Shown piece after piece: positions 1 through 7,257 of a stretch of DNA of 64,000 bases (position 1 is the first letter of the stretch; every line of letters begins with the position of its first letter). Origin of the DNA: Flavobacterium sp. (GTDB lineage Bacteria; Bacteroidota; Bacteroidia; Flavobacteriales; Flavobacteriaceae). Both the position numbers and the translations under genes were made by a program. Location: NCBI RefSeq assembly GCF_004211145.1, contig NZ_SEBS01000024.1, forward strand, positions 42,332 to 106,331, in the 5' to 3' direction. The notes beneath the pieces are model-generated. The model was not told the origin of the DNA and did no database searches. It saw only the letters and a program-made list of their open reading frames with translations.

Positions 1-27
1 CCTAAACGGCCGCAGGCCAACACATGA
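1..27 (+). CDS. 3' end of an upstream ORF, probably ATP-dependent DNA ligase (partial)
   Basis: Frame 1 is open from the window edge and reads PKRPQANT then TGA at 25-27. Its stop overlaps the ATG of the helicase in an ATGA arrangement, which implies translational coupling. In Bacteroidota the helicase and PdeM below normally follow an ATP-dependent DNA ligase and an MBL-fold exonuclease, so this tail is plausibly that ligase. Only eight residues are visible, so the identity is inferred from gene order alone. Confidence 0.35.
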   Translation, partial: PKRPQANT

Positions 28-2486
28 ACAGAAACGATCTCTTCAACATAGCGCAAAACTGGTTCACAGATCAGAACTGGCAACCATTCCCATTCCAAAA
101 AGACACCTGGACCGCATTCCTGCAAGGCAAACACGGCCTGTTGAACGCGCCCACGGGAAGTGGAAAAACCTATGCGCTCTGGGTTCCCGTGATCTTGGAT
201 TATATGAAAAAAAATCCTGATTTGTCAAAACACAAGCCCGGTTTGAAAGCCATTTGGATCACGCCGTTGCGCGCGTTGTCGGTTGAAATAAAGCAAGCCG
301 CCGAAAGACTCGTCGAAGGTTTAGGTGTTCCTTTCGAAGTCGCGATCCGATCGGGCGATACGTCGGCGGCCGAACGCGCCAAACAAGCACGAAAAATGCC
401 CGATTTACTGATCACGACGCCCGAAAGTTTGCAGCTTTTATTGGCATCAAAAGATTATCCGACGACGTTTAAAAACTGTTCCGCGATCATCGTCGACGAA
501 TGGCACGAACTGCTCGGCACGAAACGCGGCGTGCAAATGGAACTCGGATTGTCACGGCTAAAAGCGGTCGCTCCGAATCTGCGCATCTGGGGAATTTCGG
601 CCACGATCGGAAACCTCGAACAAGCGCGTCAGGTGTTGCTCGGTCCCGATTCGGAAGCACTTGAAAATTCGGTGTTGATCAAAGCCGTTTTGTACAAAAA
701 AATAAACGTCGTTTCGATCATTCCGACGAAGATGGAAAGTTATCCATGGCGCGGTCATATGGGGTTTCACCTGATCGACGACGTCGCGCGTATCATCAAG
801 GAAAGCCGCACGACTTTGGTTTTCACGAACGTACGATCGGCATGCGAACTTTGGTACCAACGACTACTCGACCGTTATCCCGAATTCGCAGGAGAAATCG
901 CGATGCACCACGGAAGCATCGACCGTGACGTGAGAATTTGGGTCGAGAATGCGATCCGCGACGAACAATTGAAAGCAGTCGTCTGTACGTCGAGTCTCGA
1001 TTTGGGCGTCGACTTCGCGCCCGTCGAAACCATCATCCAGATCGGCGGACCGAAAGGCGTCGCGCGCTTCATGCAACGTGCCGGACGATCGAATCACCGG
1101 CCCGGAAAGGAAAGTTTGATTTACTTCTTGGCGACGCACGCGATCGAACTCGTCGAAGCGTCGGCGTTGAAAAAAGCGGTCGAGAATGGTGTCGTCGAAG
1201 ATCGTATCCCGTATTTGAACTCGTGGGACGTGCTCGTGCAATATTTGAATACGCTCGCGATTTCGGACGGATTTTTCCCCGACGAGATTTTCGCCGAAGT
1301 CAAATCGACGTTCTGCTACCAAGCTATGTCGCGCGAGGATTTTCAATGGATCCTGAATTTCATCGTCCACGGAAGCCAGTCGCTGCAAGCCTACGACGAA
1401 TATAAAAAAGTAGAAATCCAGGAAAACGGGTTGTACAAAATCACGAAACGCTCGATCGCGACCCAACATCGGATGTCGATCGGAACCATCGTGAGCGACG
1501 CCGTCATGCAGGTCAAATTCATGAGCGGCGGTTTCATCGGATCGATCGAAGAATGGTTCATCTCAAAATTAAAACCCGGCGACGTTTTCCAATTCGCGGG
1601 CAAACAACTCGAGTTGTATCGCGTCAAAAATATGCAGGTATTGGTTCGGAAAGCGACGCGGAAACCCACGAGATTCGCTTCGTGGATGGGCGGACGTTTG
1701 GCGTTGTCGGCACAAATGAGCGAATTGCTGCGTCAGGAATTATATGCCGCGAACCACGAAAAAATGTCGCCAGAACTCAAGGCGATGGCGCCCGTTTTCA
1801 AACGCCAAAGACGCGAATCGATCGTGCCCGACGCAAATGAATTTTTGATTGAAACCTTCAAGACGCGCGAAGGTTTCCATGCGATTTTCTACCCGTTTGA
1901 GGGCCGTTTCGTGCACGAGGCCATGGCGTCGCTGCTCGCCTACCGCATCAGTCTGCTCGAGCCGATCACTTTTTCATTGGCGTACAACGATTACGGTTTC
2001 GAGTTGTTGAGCGACAAGGAAATCGACATGCAATCGGTGATCGACAACAACCTTTTCACACCCGAATACCTGCACCAGGATTTGCAGACGAGTTTGAATT
2101 CGACCGAAATGGCGAGACGTAAATTCCGCGACATCGCCGTGATCGCAGGAATGGTTTTCACAGGTTATCCGGGCAAGATCGTCAAGGCCAAACACTTGCA
2201 AAGTTCCACGCAACTTTTGTTCGAAGTATTTCGCGATTACGAACCCGATAACTTACTTTTGCAGCAAGCATATCGCGAAACGTTCGAGCACCAACTCGAG
2301 GAAGGCCGATTGATACAGGCGATGGAACGCATAAACGCACAGGAAATCGTATGGAAAATCTGCGAAAAACCAACGCCGTTCAGCTTTCCGATCATCACCG
2401 ACCGACTGCGCGAAAAACTCTCGAGCGAGACGCTGGCCGACCGCATCGCGAAAATGACGGCCTCTTACATGAAAGGGATAGAATGA
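24..2486 (+). CDS. Ligase-associated DNA damage response DEXH-box helicase (Lhr-like)
   Basis: An 820-residue superfamily 2 helicase of the Lhr type, the form found in ligase-associated repair operons and expected to translocate on DNA during damage repair. Visible motifs are Walker A APTGSGKT (about residue 42), the DEXH box DEWHE (about 157), motif III SAT (about 194) and motif VI QRAGRSNH (about 351). The C-terminal half has the extra Lhr-specific region. The ATG at 24 overlaps the preceding stop, and the gene's own stop overlaps the start of pdeM (ATGA at 2483), so the three ORFs form one tight operon. The length fits this helicase subfamily, which is much shorter than the roughly 1500-residue enterobacterial Lhr. 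Confidence 0.93.
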   Translation: MNRNDLFNIAQNWFTDQNWQPFPFQKDTWTAFLQGKHGLLNAPTGSGKTYALWVPVILDYMKKNPDLSKHKPGLKAIWITPLRALSVEIKQAAERLVEGLGVPFEVAIRSGDTSAAERAKQARKMPDLLITTPESLQLLLASKDYPTTFKNCSAIIVDEWHELLGTKRGVQMELGLSRLKAVAPNLRIWGISATIGNLEQARQVLLGPDSEALENSVLIKAVLYKKINVVSIIPTKMESYPWRGHMGFHLIDDVARIIKESRTTLVFTNVRSACELWYQRLLDRYPEFAGEIAMHHGSIDRDVRIWVENAIRDEQLKAVVCTSSLDLGVDFAPVETIIQIGGPKGVARFMQRAGRSNHRPGKESLIYFLATHAIELVEASALKKAVENGVVEDRIPYLNSWDVLVQYLNTLAISDGFFPDEIFAEVKSTFCYQAMSREDFQWILNFIVHGSQSLQAYDEYKKVEIQENGLYKITKRSIATQHRMSIGTIVSDAVMQVKFMSGGFIGSIEEWFISKLKPGDVFQFAGKQLELYRVKNMQVLVRKATRKPTRFASWMGGRLALSAQMSELLRQELYAANHEKMSPELKAMAPVFKRQRRESIVPDANEFLIETFKTREGFHAIFYPFEGRFVHEAMASLLAYRISLLEPITFSLAYNDYGFELLSDKEIDMQSVIDNNLFTPEYLHQDLQTSLNSTEMARRKFRDIAVIAGMVFTGYPGKIVKAKHLQSSTQLLFEVFRDYEPDNLLLQQAYRETFEHQLEEGRLIQAMERINAQEIVWKICEKPTPFSFPIITDRLREKLSSETLADRIAKMTASYMKGIE

Positions 2487-3136
2487 CTTTAGAGATTAAG
2501 ATTCACGACAATACGTTTGTTTTGCATTGTTCGGGCGCGGTTTTTTGGAAGGACCGAAGTATGCTGTTGATTTCAGACGTGCATTTGGGTAAGATTTCCC
2601 ACTTCCGAAGACATGGCATCGCGCTTCCCAAACAAGCCTTTTCAGGTAATTTTGACCGATTGACGAAAATCGCCGACTTTTTCAACGCCCAAGTCATCTG
2701 CTTTCTGGGCGATCTTTTCCACAGCAAGATCAACAAGGAATGGGATATTTTCGCCGATTGGATCAACGCGCGAAGTGAGAAATTCGTACTCGTTATCGGA
2801 AACCATGACATTTTGAAACCTGAGAAATACGAATCGGTCGGCATGGCGATCGCCTCGGAACTCAAAGTCGCGGAATTTTTGTTCACGCACGAACCTGAAG
2901 AACGCGACGGTTACTTTACGTTTTGCGGACACATTCATCCGGGCGTGCATTTGAGAGGAAAAGGAAGGCAGTCGATGGATTTGCCTTGTTTTTTTCGGAC
3001 GAAGAACCAGATGATTTTGCCGGCTTTCGGGGAATTTACGGGGAAGTATATTTTGGAACCGAGTGAGGATGATTTGATTTATGTGATTGCGGATAATCAG
3101 GTGATGCGGGTTAATTTAAGGGCACGGAAAATTTGA
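2483..3136 (+). CDS. pdeM: Ligase-associated DNA damage response endonuclease PdeM (metallophosphoesterase)
   Basis: A 217-residue calcineurin-like phosphoesterase. The metal-binding motifs appear in order: DVHLGK (about 32), GDLFH (about 75), GNHD (about 106) and GHIHPG (about 149). The family accompanies the Lhr-like helicase and ATP-dependent ligase in repair operons and is predicted to be a DNA nuclease. The ORF track starts at 2351, but the true start is the ATG at 2483. It overlaps the helicase stop by 4 bp and removes an N-terminal stretch that is only out-of-frame helicase sequence. The last 60 or so bases of the gene (LIYVIADNQVMRVNL) are echoed in the tandem repeats that follow. Confidence 0.9.
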   Translation: MTLEIKIHDNTFVLHCSGAVFWKDRSMLLISDVHLGKISHFRRHGIALPKQAFSGNFDRLTKIADFFNAQVICFLGDLFHSKINKEWDIFADWINARSEKFVLVIGNHDILKPEKYESVGMAIASELKVAEFLFTHEPEERDGYFTFCGHIHPGVHLRGKGRQSMDLPCFFRTKNQMILPAFGEFTGKYILEPSEDDLIYVIADNQVMRVNLRARKI

Positions 3137-3575
3137 TTGTTTTTTGCCACGAAAATGTAAAGGCACGAAGGTTAAAAGCTTTTACTTTGATTTATGCGAT
3201 TGCGATGATCAGGTTATGCGGACTAATTAGGGCACGGAAATTTGATTGTTTTTGGCCACAAAGGCACGAAGACACGAAGGTTAAATGTTTTTACTTTGAT
3301 TTACGTGATTGCGATGATCAGGTTATGCGGACTGAGCACGGAAAATTTGATTGTTTTGGGCCACGAAGGCACGAAGACACGAAGGTTAAAAGCTTTTACT
3401 TTGATTTATGTGATTGCGATGATCAGGTTGTGCGGACTAATTAGGGCACGGAAAATTTGATTGTTTTGGGCCATAAAGGCACGAAGACACGAAGGTTAAA
3501 AGCTTTTACCTGATTTACGGCTTGCAATACTATCGGATTTCTTTCTTCGTGTCTTCGAGCCTTCGTGGCAAAAGA
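3074..3575 (+). repeat. Tandem repeats derived from the pdeM 3' end, closed by an inverted copy
   Basis: Four successive units begin TTGATTT(A/C) at about 3074, 3187, 3296 and 3401, and a truncated fifth at about 3511. Spacings are roughly 113, 109, 105 and 110 bp. Each unit contains GCGATGATCAGGTTATGCGG-like sequence, GGGCACGGAAA and CACGAAGACACGAAGG. The first unit lies within pdeM codons. At 3544-3575 the CACGAAG motif occurs in reverse complement (CTTCGTGTCTTCGAGCCTTC), giving a potential hairpin with the last unit. ORFs 3133-3444 and 3242-3460 are translations of these repeats, not genes. The repeats fill the whole gap up to the HipA-like gene. Confidence 0.85.
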
Positions 3576-3621
3576 AAAAATAAAATAAACTAACTTCGTG
3601 TCTTCACTGCAACTAAAAAAA

Positions 3622-4401
3622 ATGCAACTACGAACCATAAACGTCACACGCTACATTCTCCCACTACGCGAAGGCGGCTCCTTGCCAGCGCTGGCCGAAG
3701 GAAACGACGACTTTAAATACGTCCTCAAATTCCGAGGCGCCGGACACGGTGTGAAAGCCCTGATCGCCGAACTCATCGGTGGCGAAGTCGCGCGCGCACT
3801 CAATTTACGAACACCCGAACTCGTATTCGCGAACCTCGACGAAGCGTTCGGACAAAGCGAAGCCGATGAGGAAATCCAGGATTTGCTGAAATTCTCACAA
3901 GGATTGAACTTGGCGATGCATTACCTCTCGGGCGCGATCACGTTCGATCCCGTCGTGACCGAAGTCGATGCGAAATTATCCTCCCAAATCGTCTGGCTCG
4001 ACGCATTTCTGACCAACGTCGACCGCACGTTCCGAAACACGAACATGTTGATCTGGCACAAAGAATTGTGGTTAATCGATCACGGCGCGTCCTTGTATTT
4101 CCATCACGCGTTCACCGATCCGATCGGGCATGCTAAAGTGGCATTCGCGATGATAAAAGATCACGTCCTGATAAAAAACGCGTCGGAACTCGAAACCGTG
4201 GACGCCGAATTCAAAGCGATTTTGACCGACGAACTGCTATCTGAAATTGTCGGTTTGATTCCCGACGATTGGTTGCATTGGGAAGAATCGGAACTCAAAC
4301 CGAATGAAATCCGCGCGATCTACCTCGAATTTTTAAAAGTCCGACGCGACAATTCCTCCATTTTCATCAAACAGGCCAACGATGCAAGAGCAGCTTTATG
4401 A
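3622..4401 (+). CDS. HipA-family kinase (HipA/PI3K-like fold), paired with DUF3037
   Basis: A 259-residue single-domain protein resembling the HipA C-terminal kinase fold. A lysine-containing VLKFRGAG segment (about residue 35), NVDRTFRNTN (about 132) and IDHG (about 152) look like the catalytic Asp/Asn loop and the metal-binding Asp. No HipA N-terminal subdomain or HipB-type antitoxin is visible. I chose the ATG at 3622; the GTG at 3598 in the track would add eight residues lying in repeat-derived sequence. The gene overlaps the DUF3037 gene by 20 bp, a pairing that recurs widely. Substrate and role are unknown. Close relatives are often mislabelled as aminotransferases. Confidence 0.75.
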   Translation: MQLRTINVTRYILPLREGGSLPALAEGNDDFKYVLKFRGAGHGVKALIAELIGGEVARALNLRTPELVFANLDEAFGQSEADEEIQDLLKFSQGLNLAMHYLSGAITFDPVVTEVDAKLSSQIVWLDAFLTNVDRTFRNTNMLIWHKELWLIDHGASLYFHHAFTDPIGHAKVAFAMIKDHVLIKNASELETVDAEFKAILTDELLSEIVGLIPDDWLHWEESELKPNEIRAIYLEFLKVRRDNSSIFIKQANDARAAL

Positions 4402-4762
4402 ATTTGCGGTGATCCGCGTCGTGCCCAAAATCGAACGCGAGGAATTCCTGAACGCGGGCGTAATCTTATTCTGCAAACGACACAAATTCCTCAAGGCGAT
4501 CTGTGCGCTCGACGAATCGAAATTGCGCGCATTCTGCAACGAAACCGATTCGGAACAAGTCATGGCGAATTTGAAATCGCTTGAAAAGATAGCTGTGGGC
4601 GCGAGAGATTCGGGACCGATCGGACAAATGGAAACCGCCGAACGTTTCCGCTGGCTCACGGCAATCCGAAGTACTGTAATCCAAACGTCGCGTCCGCATC
4701 CGGGCTTTACGTCAGACCCTCAACTGACGCTTCAACGCCTGTTGTCGGAACTGGTTTTATAA
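4382..4762 (+). CDS. DUF3037 domain-containing protein
   Basis: A 126-residue soluble protein that starts EFAVIRVVPKIEREEFLNAG, which matches the DUF3037 family. There is no signal peptide or membrane segment. The start codon lies inside the 3' end of the HipA-like kinase gene, so the two are translationally coupled and probably act together. The biochemical function of DUF3037 is not established. A role as partner or regulator of the kinase is an inference from the conserved pairing. Confidence 0.8.
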   Translation: MQEQLYEFAVIRVVPKIEREEFLNAGVILFCKRHKFLKAICALDESKLRAFCNETDSEQVMANLKSLEKIAVGARDSGPIGQMETAERFRWLTAIRSTVIQTSRPHPGFTSDPQLTLQRLLSELVL

Positions 4763-4796
4763 CTTTTCTTTAAGAAAAACGACTTTTGTAAAAAGT

Positions 4797-4804
4797 TATA
4801 TTTG
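4797..4804 (+). promoter_or_regulatory. Bacteroidota -7 box (TATATTTG) upstream of the PAS histidine kinase
   Basis: TATATTTG exactly matches the Bacteroidota -7 consensus TAnnTTTG and lies 29 bp before the kinase ATG. No well-placed -33 TTTG was found; one at 4785 is too close. The call is by pattern only. Confidence 0.4.
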
Positions 4805-4833
4805 TTTAAAACCCCGTTTCACTCAATAAACGA

Positions 4834-6300
4834 ATGACCAAGATCGATCGCTCCGAAAGGAAAGATATAGACGACCATTTCAGGATGATTGCCGACACGG
4901 CGCCCGTGTTGATATGGATGTCGAATGCCCGGAAACAATGCGAGTTCGTCAACAAAGGCTGGCTCGATTTTACGGGCGAGACGCTCGAGAAAATACTGGG
5001 CGACGGCTGGATCCATTGCATTCACCCCGACGATGTCGCTCGCGTAGCGGCAAACTACGATGCGAATTTTGAGAAGCAGATTGGTTTCGAACAGGAAATG
5101 CGATTGAAGCGTCACGATGGCGAATACCGCTGGATGCTCGACAAAGGCGTATCGCGTTTTGATACCGATGGAACTTTCATCGGCTACATCGGCAGCGTGA
5201 CCGACATCCACGACACCAAACTTTTGAACGACATCTTAGAAGAAAAAGTCCACGCGAGAACGTCTGAAATCCTTCGTCAGGCGCAGGAATTAAAGGACAA
5301 TAGGGATTTTTCGGATACGGTTTTCAACGCCTCGGTCGACGTCATGCTCGTGTACGGAAAAGACTTGGAATTCCTGGCCGTGAATGATGCGGCCAAACGC
5401 ATGTACGGTTTGAAGGACGAAGTTATCGGCAGGAAATTGACCGACGTTTATCCACAATCAAAAGGAACTTCAGGTTACGAAGATCTATTGCGCGCCTTGA
5501 AGGGCGAAACGATCCATAATCCGGTCTATAAATCGGTGATCAAAAACATTTACTACGAGGATTTCATGATTCCGCTAAAGAAGGACGACGAAATCTACGC
5601 CGTGCTCGTGATCGCTCGCGACATTACCGAACGCATCAATTCGGAACTCGAGCTCAAGCAGCTCAACGACAGGCTCGTTTCCCAAAACCACGAATTGCAG
5701 TCGACGAACGAGGATTTGGAATCCTTCAATTATATCGCATCCCACGATCTGCAGGAACCGTTGCGCAAGGTCAACATGTTCGCGGGACGGATTTTGGATG
5801 TCGACGGATCGAAACTTTCGGCCCAATCGTCGGAGTATTTCGAACGCATGACGTCGGCCATCAACCGCATGCAGAAACTTATCCAATCATTGCTCGAGTA
5901 TTCAAGTACGAATGCCGAAAATGTCAAATTCGTCAAAACGAACCTCAATAAAATCATCAAGGAAGTCAAGACGAGTCTTGAAGAAGTGATTTCGGGCAAA
6001 AATGCGACCGTATTTTCAGATGAATTGCCGTCGATTTCAGTTATTCCGATACAATTCCAGCAATTGCTGCACAACTTGATTTCGAATGCGCTCAAATACA
6101 GCAAACCCGATAGAGCGCCGATCGTAAAAATAAGTGCCGAAATCGTAGCGGTTGAGGAACGGGCGAACAAGGAATTCTGGAAAATTTCAGTTTCCGACAA
6201 CGGAATCGGCTTCGATCCCGTTTACAAGCAAAAGATATTCGAACTTTTCCAGCGCTTGCACGGAAAGCAGGAATACGAGGGAACCGGCATTGGACGATGA
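4834..6300 (+). CDS. PAS-domain sensor histidine kinase, C-terminally truncated
   Basis: Two PAS domains (roughly residues 10-135 and 160-275) precede a HisKA domain with the phospho-acceptor in ASHDLQEPLRK (about 304) and a HATPase domain. The latter has N box NALKYS (about 419), G1 box DNGIGFD (about 455), F box FELFQR and the start of the G2 box GTGIG. The ORF then stops at once (GTGIGR-stop), missing the LALCKKIVENHHG-like end that the related kinase core at 14.8 kb still has, about 33 residues. The next bases are already response-regulator sequence in another frame. An ATPase lacking the end of the G2 region and the last helix and strands is probably inactive. There is no signal peptide or membrane segment, so sensing would be cytoplasmic. 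Confidence 0.85.
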   Translation: MTKIDRSERKDIDDHFRMIADTAPVLIWMSNARKQCEFVNKGWLDFTGETLEKILGDGWIHCIHPDDVARVAANYDANFEKQIGFEQEMRLKRHDGEYRWMLDKGVSRFDTDGTFIGYIGSVTDIHDTKLLNDILEEKVHARTSEILRQAQELKDNRDFSDTVFNASVDVMLVYGKDLEFLAVNDAAKRMYGLKDEVIGRKLTDVYPQSKGTSGYEDLLRALKGETIHNPVYKSVIKNIYYEDFMIPLKKDDEIYAVLVIARDITERINSELELKQLNDRLVSQNHELQSTNEDLESFNYIASHDLQEPLRKVNMFAGRILDVDGSKLSAQSSEYFERMTSAINRMQKLIQSLLEYSSTNAENVKFVKTNLNKIIKEVKTSLEEVISGKNATVFSDELPSISVIPIQFQQLLHNLISNALKYSKPDRAPIVKISAEIVAVEERANKEFWKISVSDNGIGFDPVYKQKIFELFQRLHGKQEYEGTGIGR

Positions 6301-6706
6301 CCAGGATGACAGAAGCATTTTCAATGACGCGCTAAGCGAACTTAAGATGGAAACCAGCCTTACGATGCTCGAAGACGGGCGCGATTTGGTAGGTTATCTC
6401 GAAGATCCAAAAAACAAACGCCCTGATATTCTTTTCCTGGATTTGAATATGCCGTACAAATCGGGCGTGGAATGTTTGAAGGAAATCCGGGCGATTCAAA
6501 AGTTCAAGGATTTGTCGGTGGCGATCTACTCGACTTCGAATTCTGAAAAGGATATGGAAGACACGTTCATCAATGGCGCGAACATTTATATTCGCAAACC
6601 GAACGATTTCACGCAACTCAAGAAAGTGTTGACGGAAGTGCTCAGCATCAACTGGCAGTTCCATACCTCGGCGCTGAACAAAGAGACGTTCCTGCTTAAT
6701 ATCTAG
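6290..6706 (+). pseudogene. Response regulator receiver domain lacking its N-terminal strand
   Basis: This frame reads LDDDQDDRSIF directly after the kinase G2 box. It retains the acidic pocket, the phospho-acceptor Asp in ILFLDLNMP, the Ser/Thr in IYSTSNS and the Lys in YIRKP. The starting Met and first beta strand (about 8-10 residues, compare FFIDDDADDQD in the regulator at 19369) are missing. The frame differs from that of the kinase. The longer track ORF 6152-6706 is kinase sequence read out of frame upstream of 6290. A TTG at 6290 could in principle initiate. The likeliest history is a single deletion joining a kinase gene and its downstream regulator gene; an assembly error is the alternative. 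Confidence 0.7.
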
Positions 6707-6726
6707 TAAGATTTAAAATATTTTCG

Positions 6727-6768
6727 GCCGCGAATTCGCGAATGTGACTGCATTTGTGAATTCGCGGC
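6727..6768 (+). repeat. 18-bp-arm hairpin after the regulator remnant
   Basis: GCCGCGAATTCGCGAATG pairs with CATTTGTGAATTCGCGGC across a six-base loop, with two G-T type mismatches. There is no T-run after it, so it is not a standard terminator. Similar words recur at 6884-6927 and between tamB and the tamL-like gene. Confidence 0.75.
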
Positions 6769-6791
6769 TAACTATTTTATATTCGTGGCAC

Positions 6792-7110
6792 ATTTTTGCT
6801 ACGGATACACGGATTTTCAGGGATTACATTTGAAATACCTGAATCGATAATCATAGGAACCTATTTCTATTCACAATGCTTTCGCCGCAGATTCGCGAAT
6901 TTCAAACCGCATTCGTGAATTCGTGGCTCACGTATTGATGATTTCAAAACAATCCGTGAAAATCCGTGTATCCGTGGCGAAAAATGGCAATGCGCATACA
7001 AATCCGGTGTTAGCGCGGATCCAAATTTCAATACTTTCAAATCGGACAAATCCGTATAAGTCCGCATATCCAAAGCAAAATCCATGTAAATATCCGCAGC
7101 AAAGTTTCAA
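6792..7110. repeat. Nested inverted repeats in a 551-bp gap
   Basis: The gap 6707-7257 has no supportable gene. A roughly 34-bp arm (TTTTTGCTACGGATACACGG... from 6794) is repeated inverted at 6951-6984 (...CCGTGTATCCGTGGCGAAAAA). It encloses a second palindrome at 6884-6927 (GCCGCAGATTCGCGAATTTC against CATTCGTGAATTCGTGGC). Further TCCG(C/T)-rich words such as AAATCCG and ATCCGCAGC continue to about 7110. Track ORFs 6867-7085, 6923-7117 and 6928-7125 are translations of these repeats. Confidence 0.75.
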
Positions 7111-7257
7111 ATGGTAATTATACAAAATCTGCGATACACTCTATAATTCGCAAAACGTCAAAAAATTCCACTTTTGTAAGCAAATTCATTTTAAAATTTT
7201 CTAATCTCCGATTGGAAAACCACGCGGTTGGCTTACCTTTAAAAAAAGCAGCGGGAG

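Noticed and set aside
3133-3460. Two ORFs of 103 and 72 aa after pdeM
   Set aside because: They are translations of the pdeM-tail tandem repeats.
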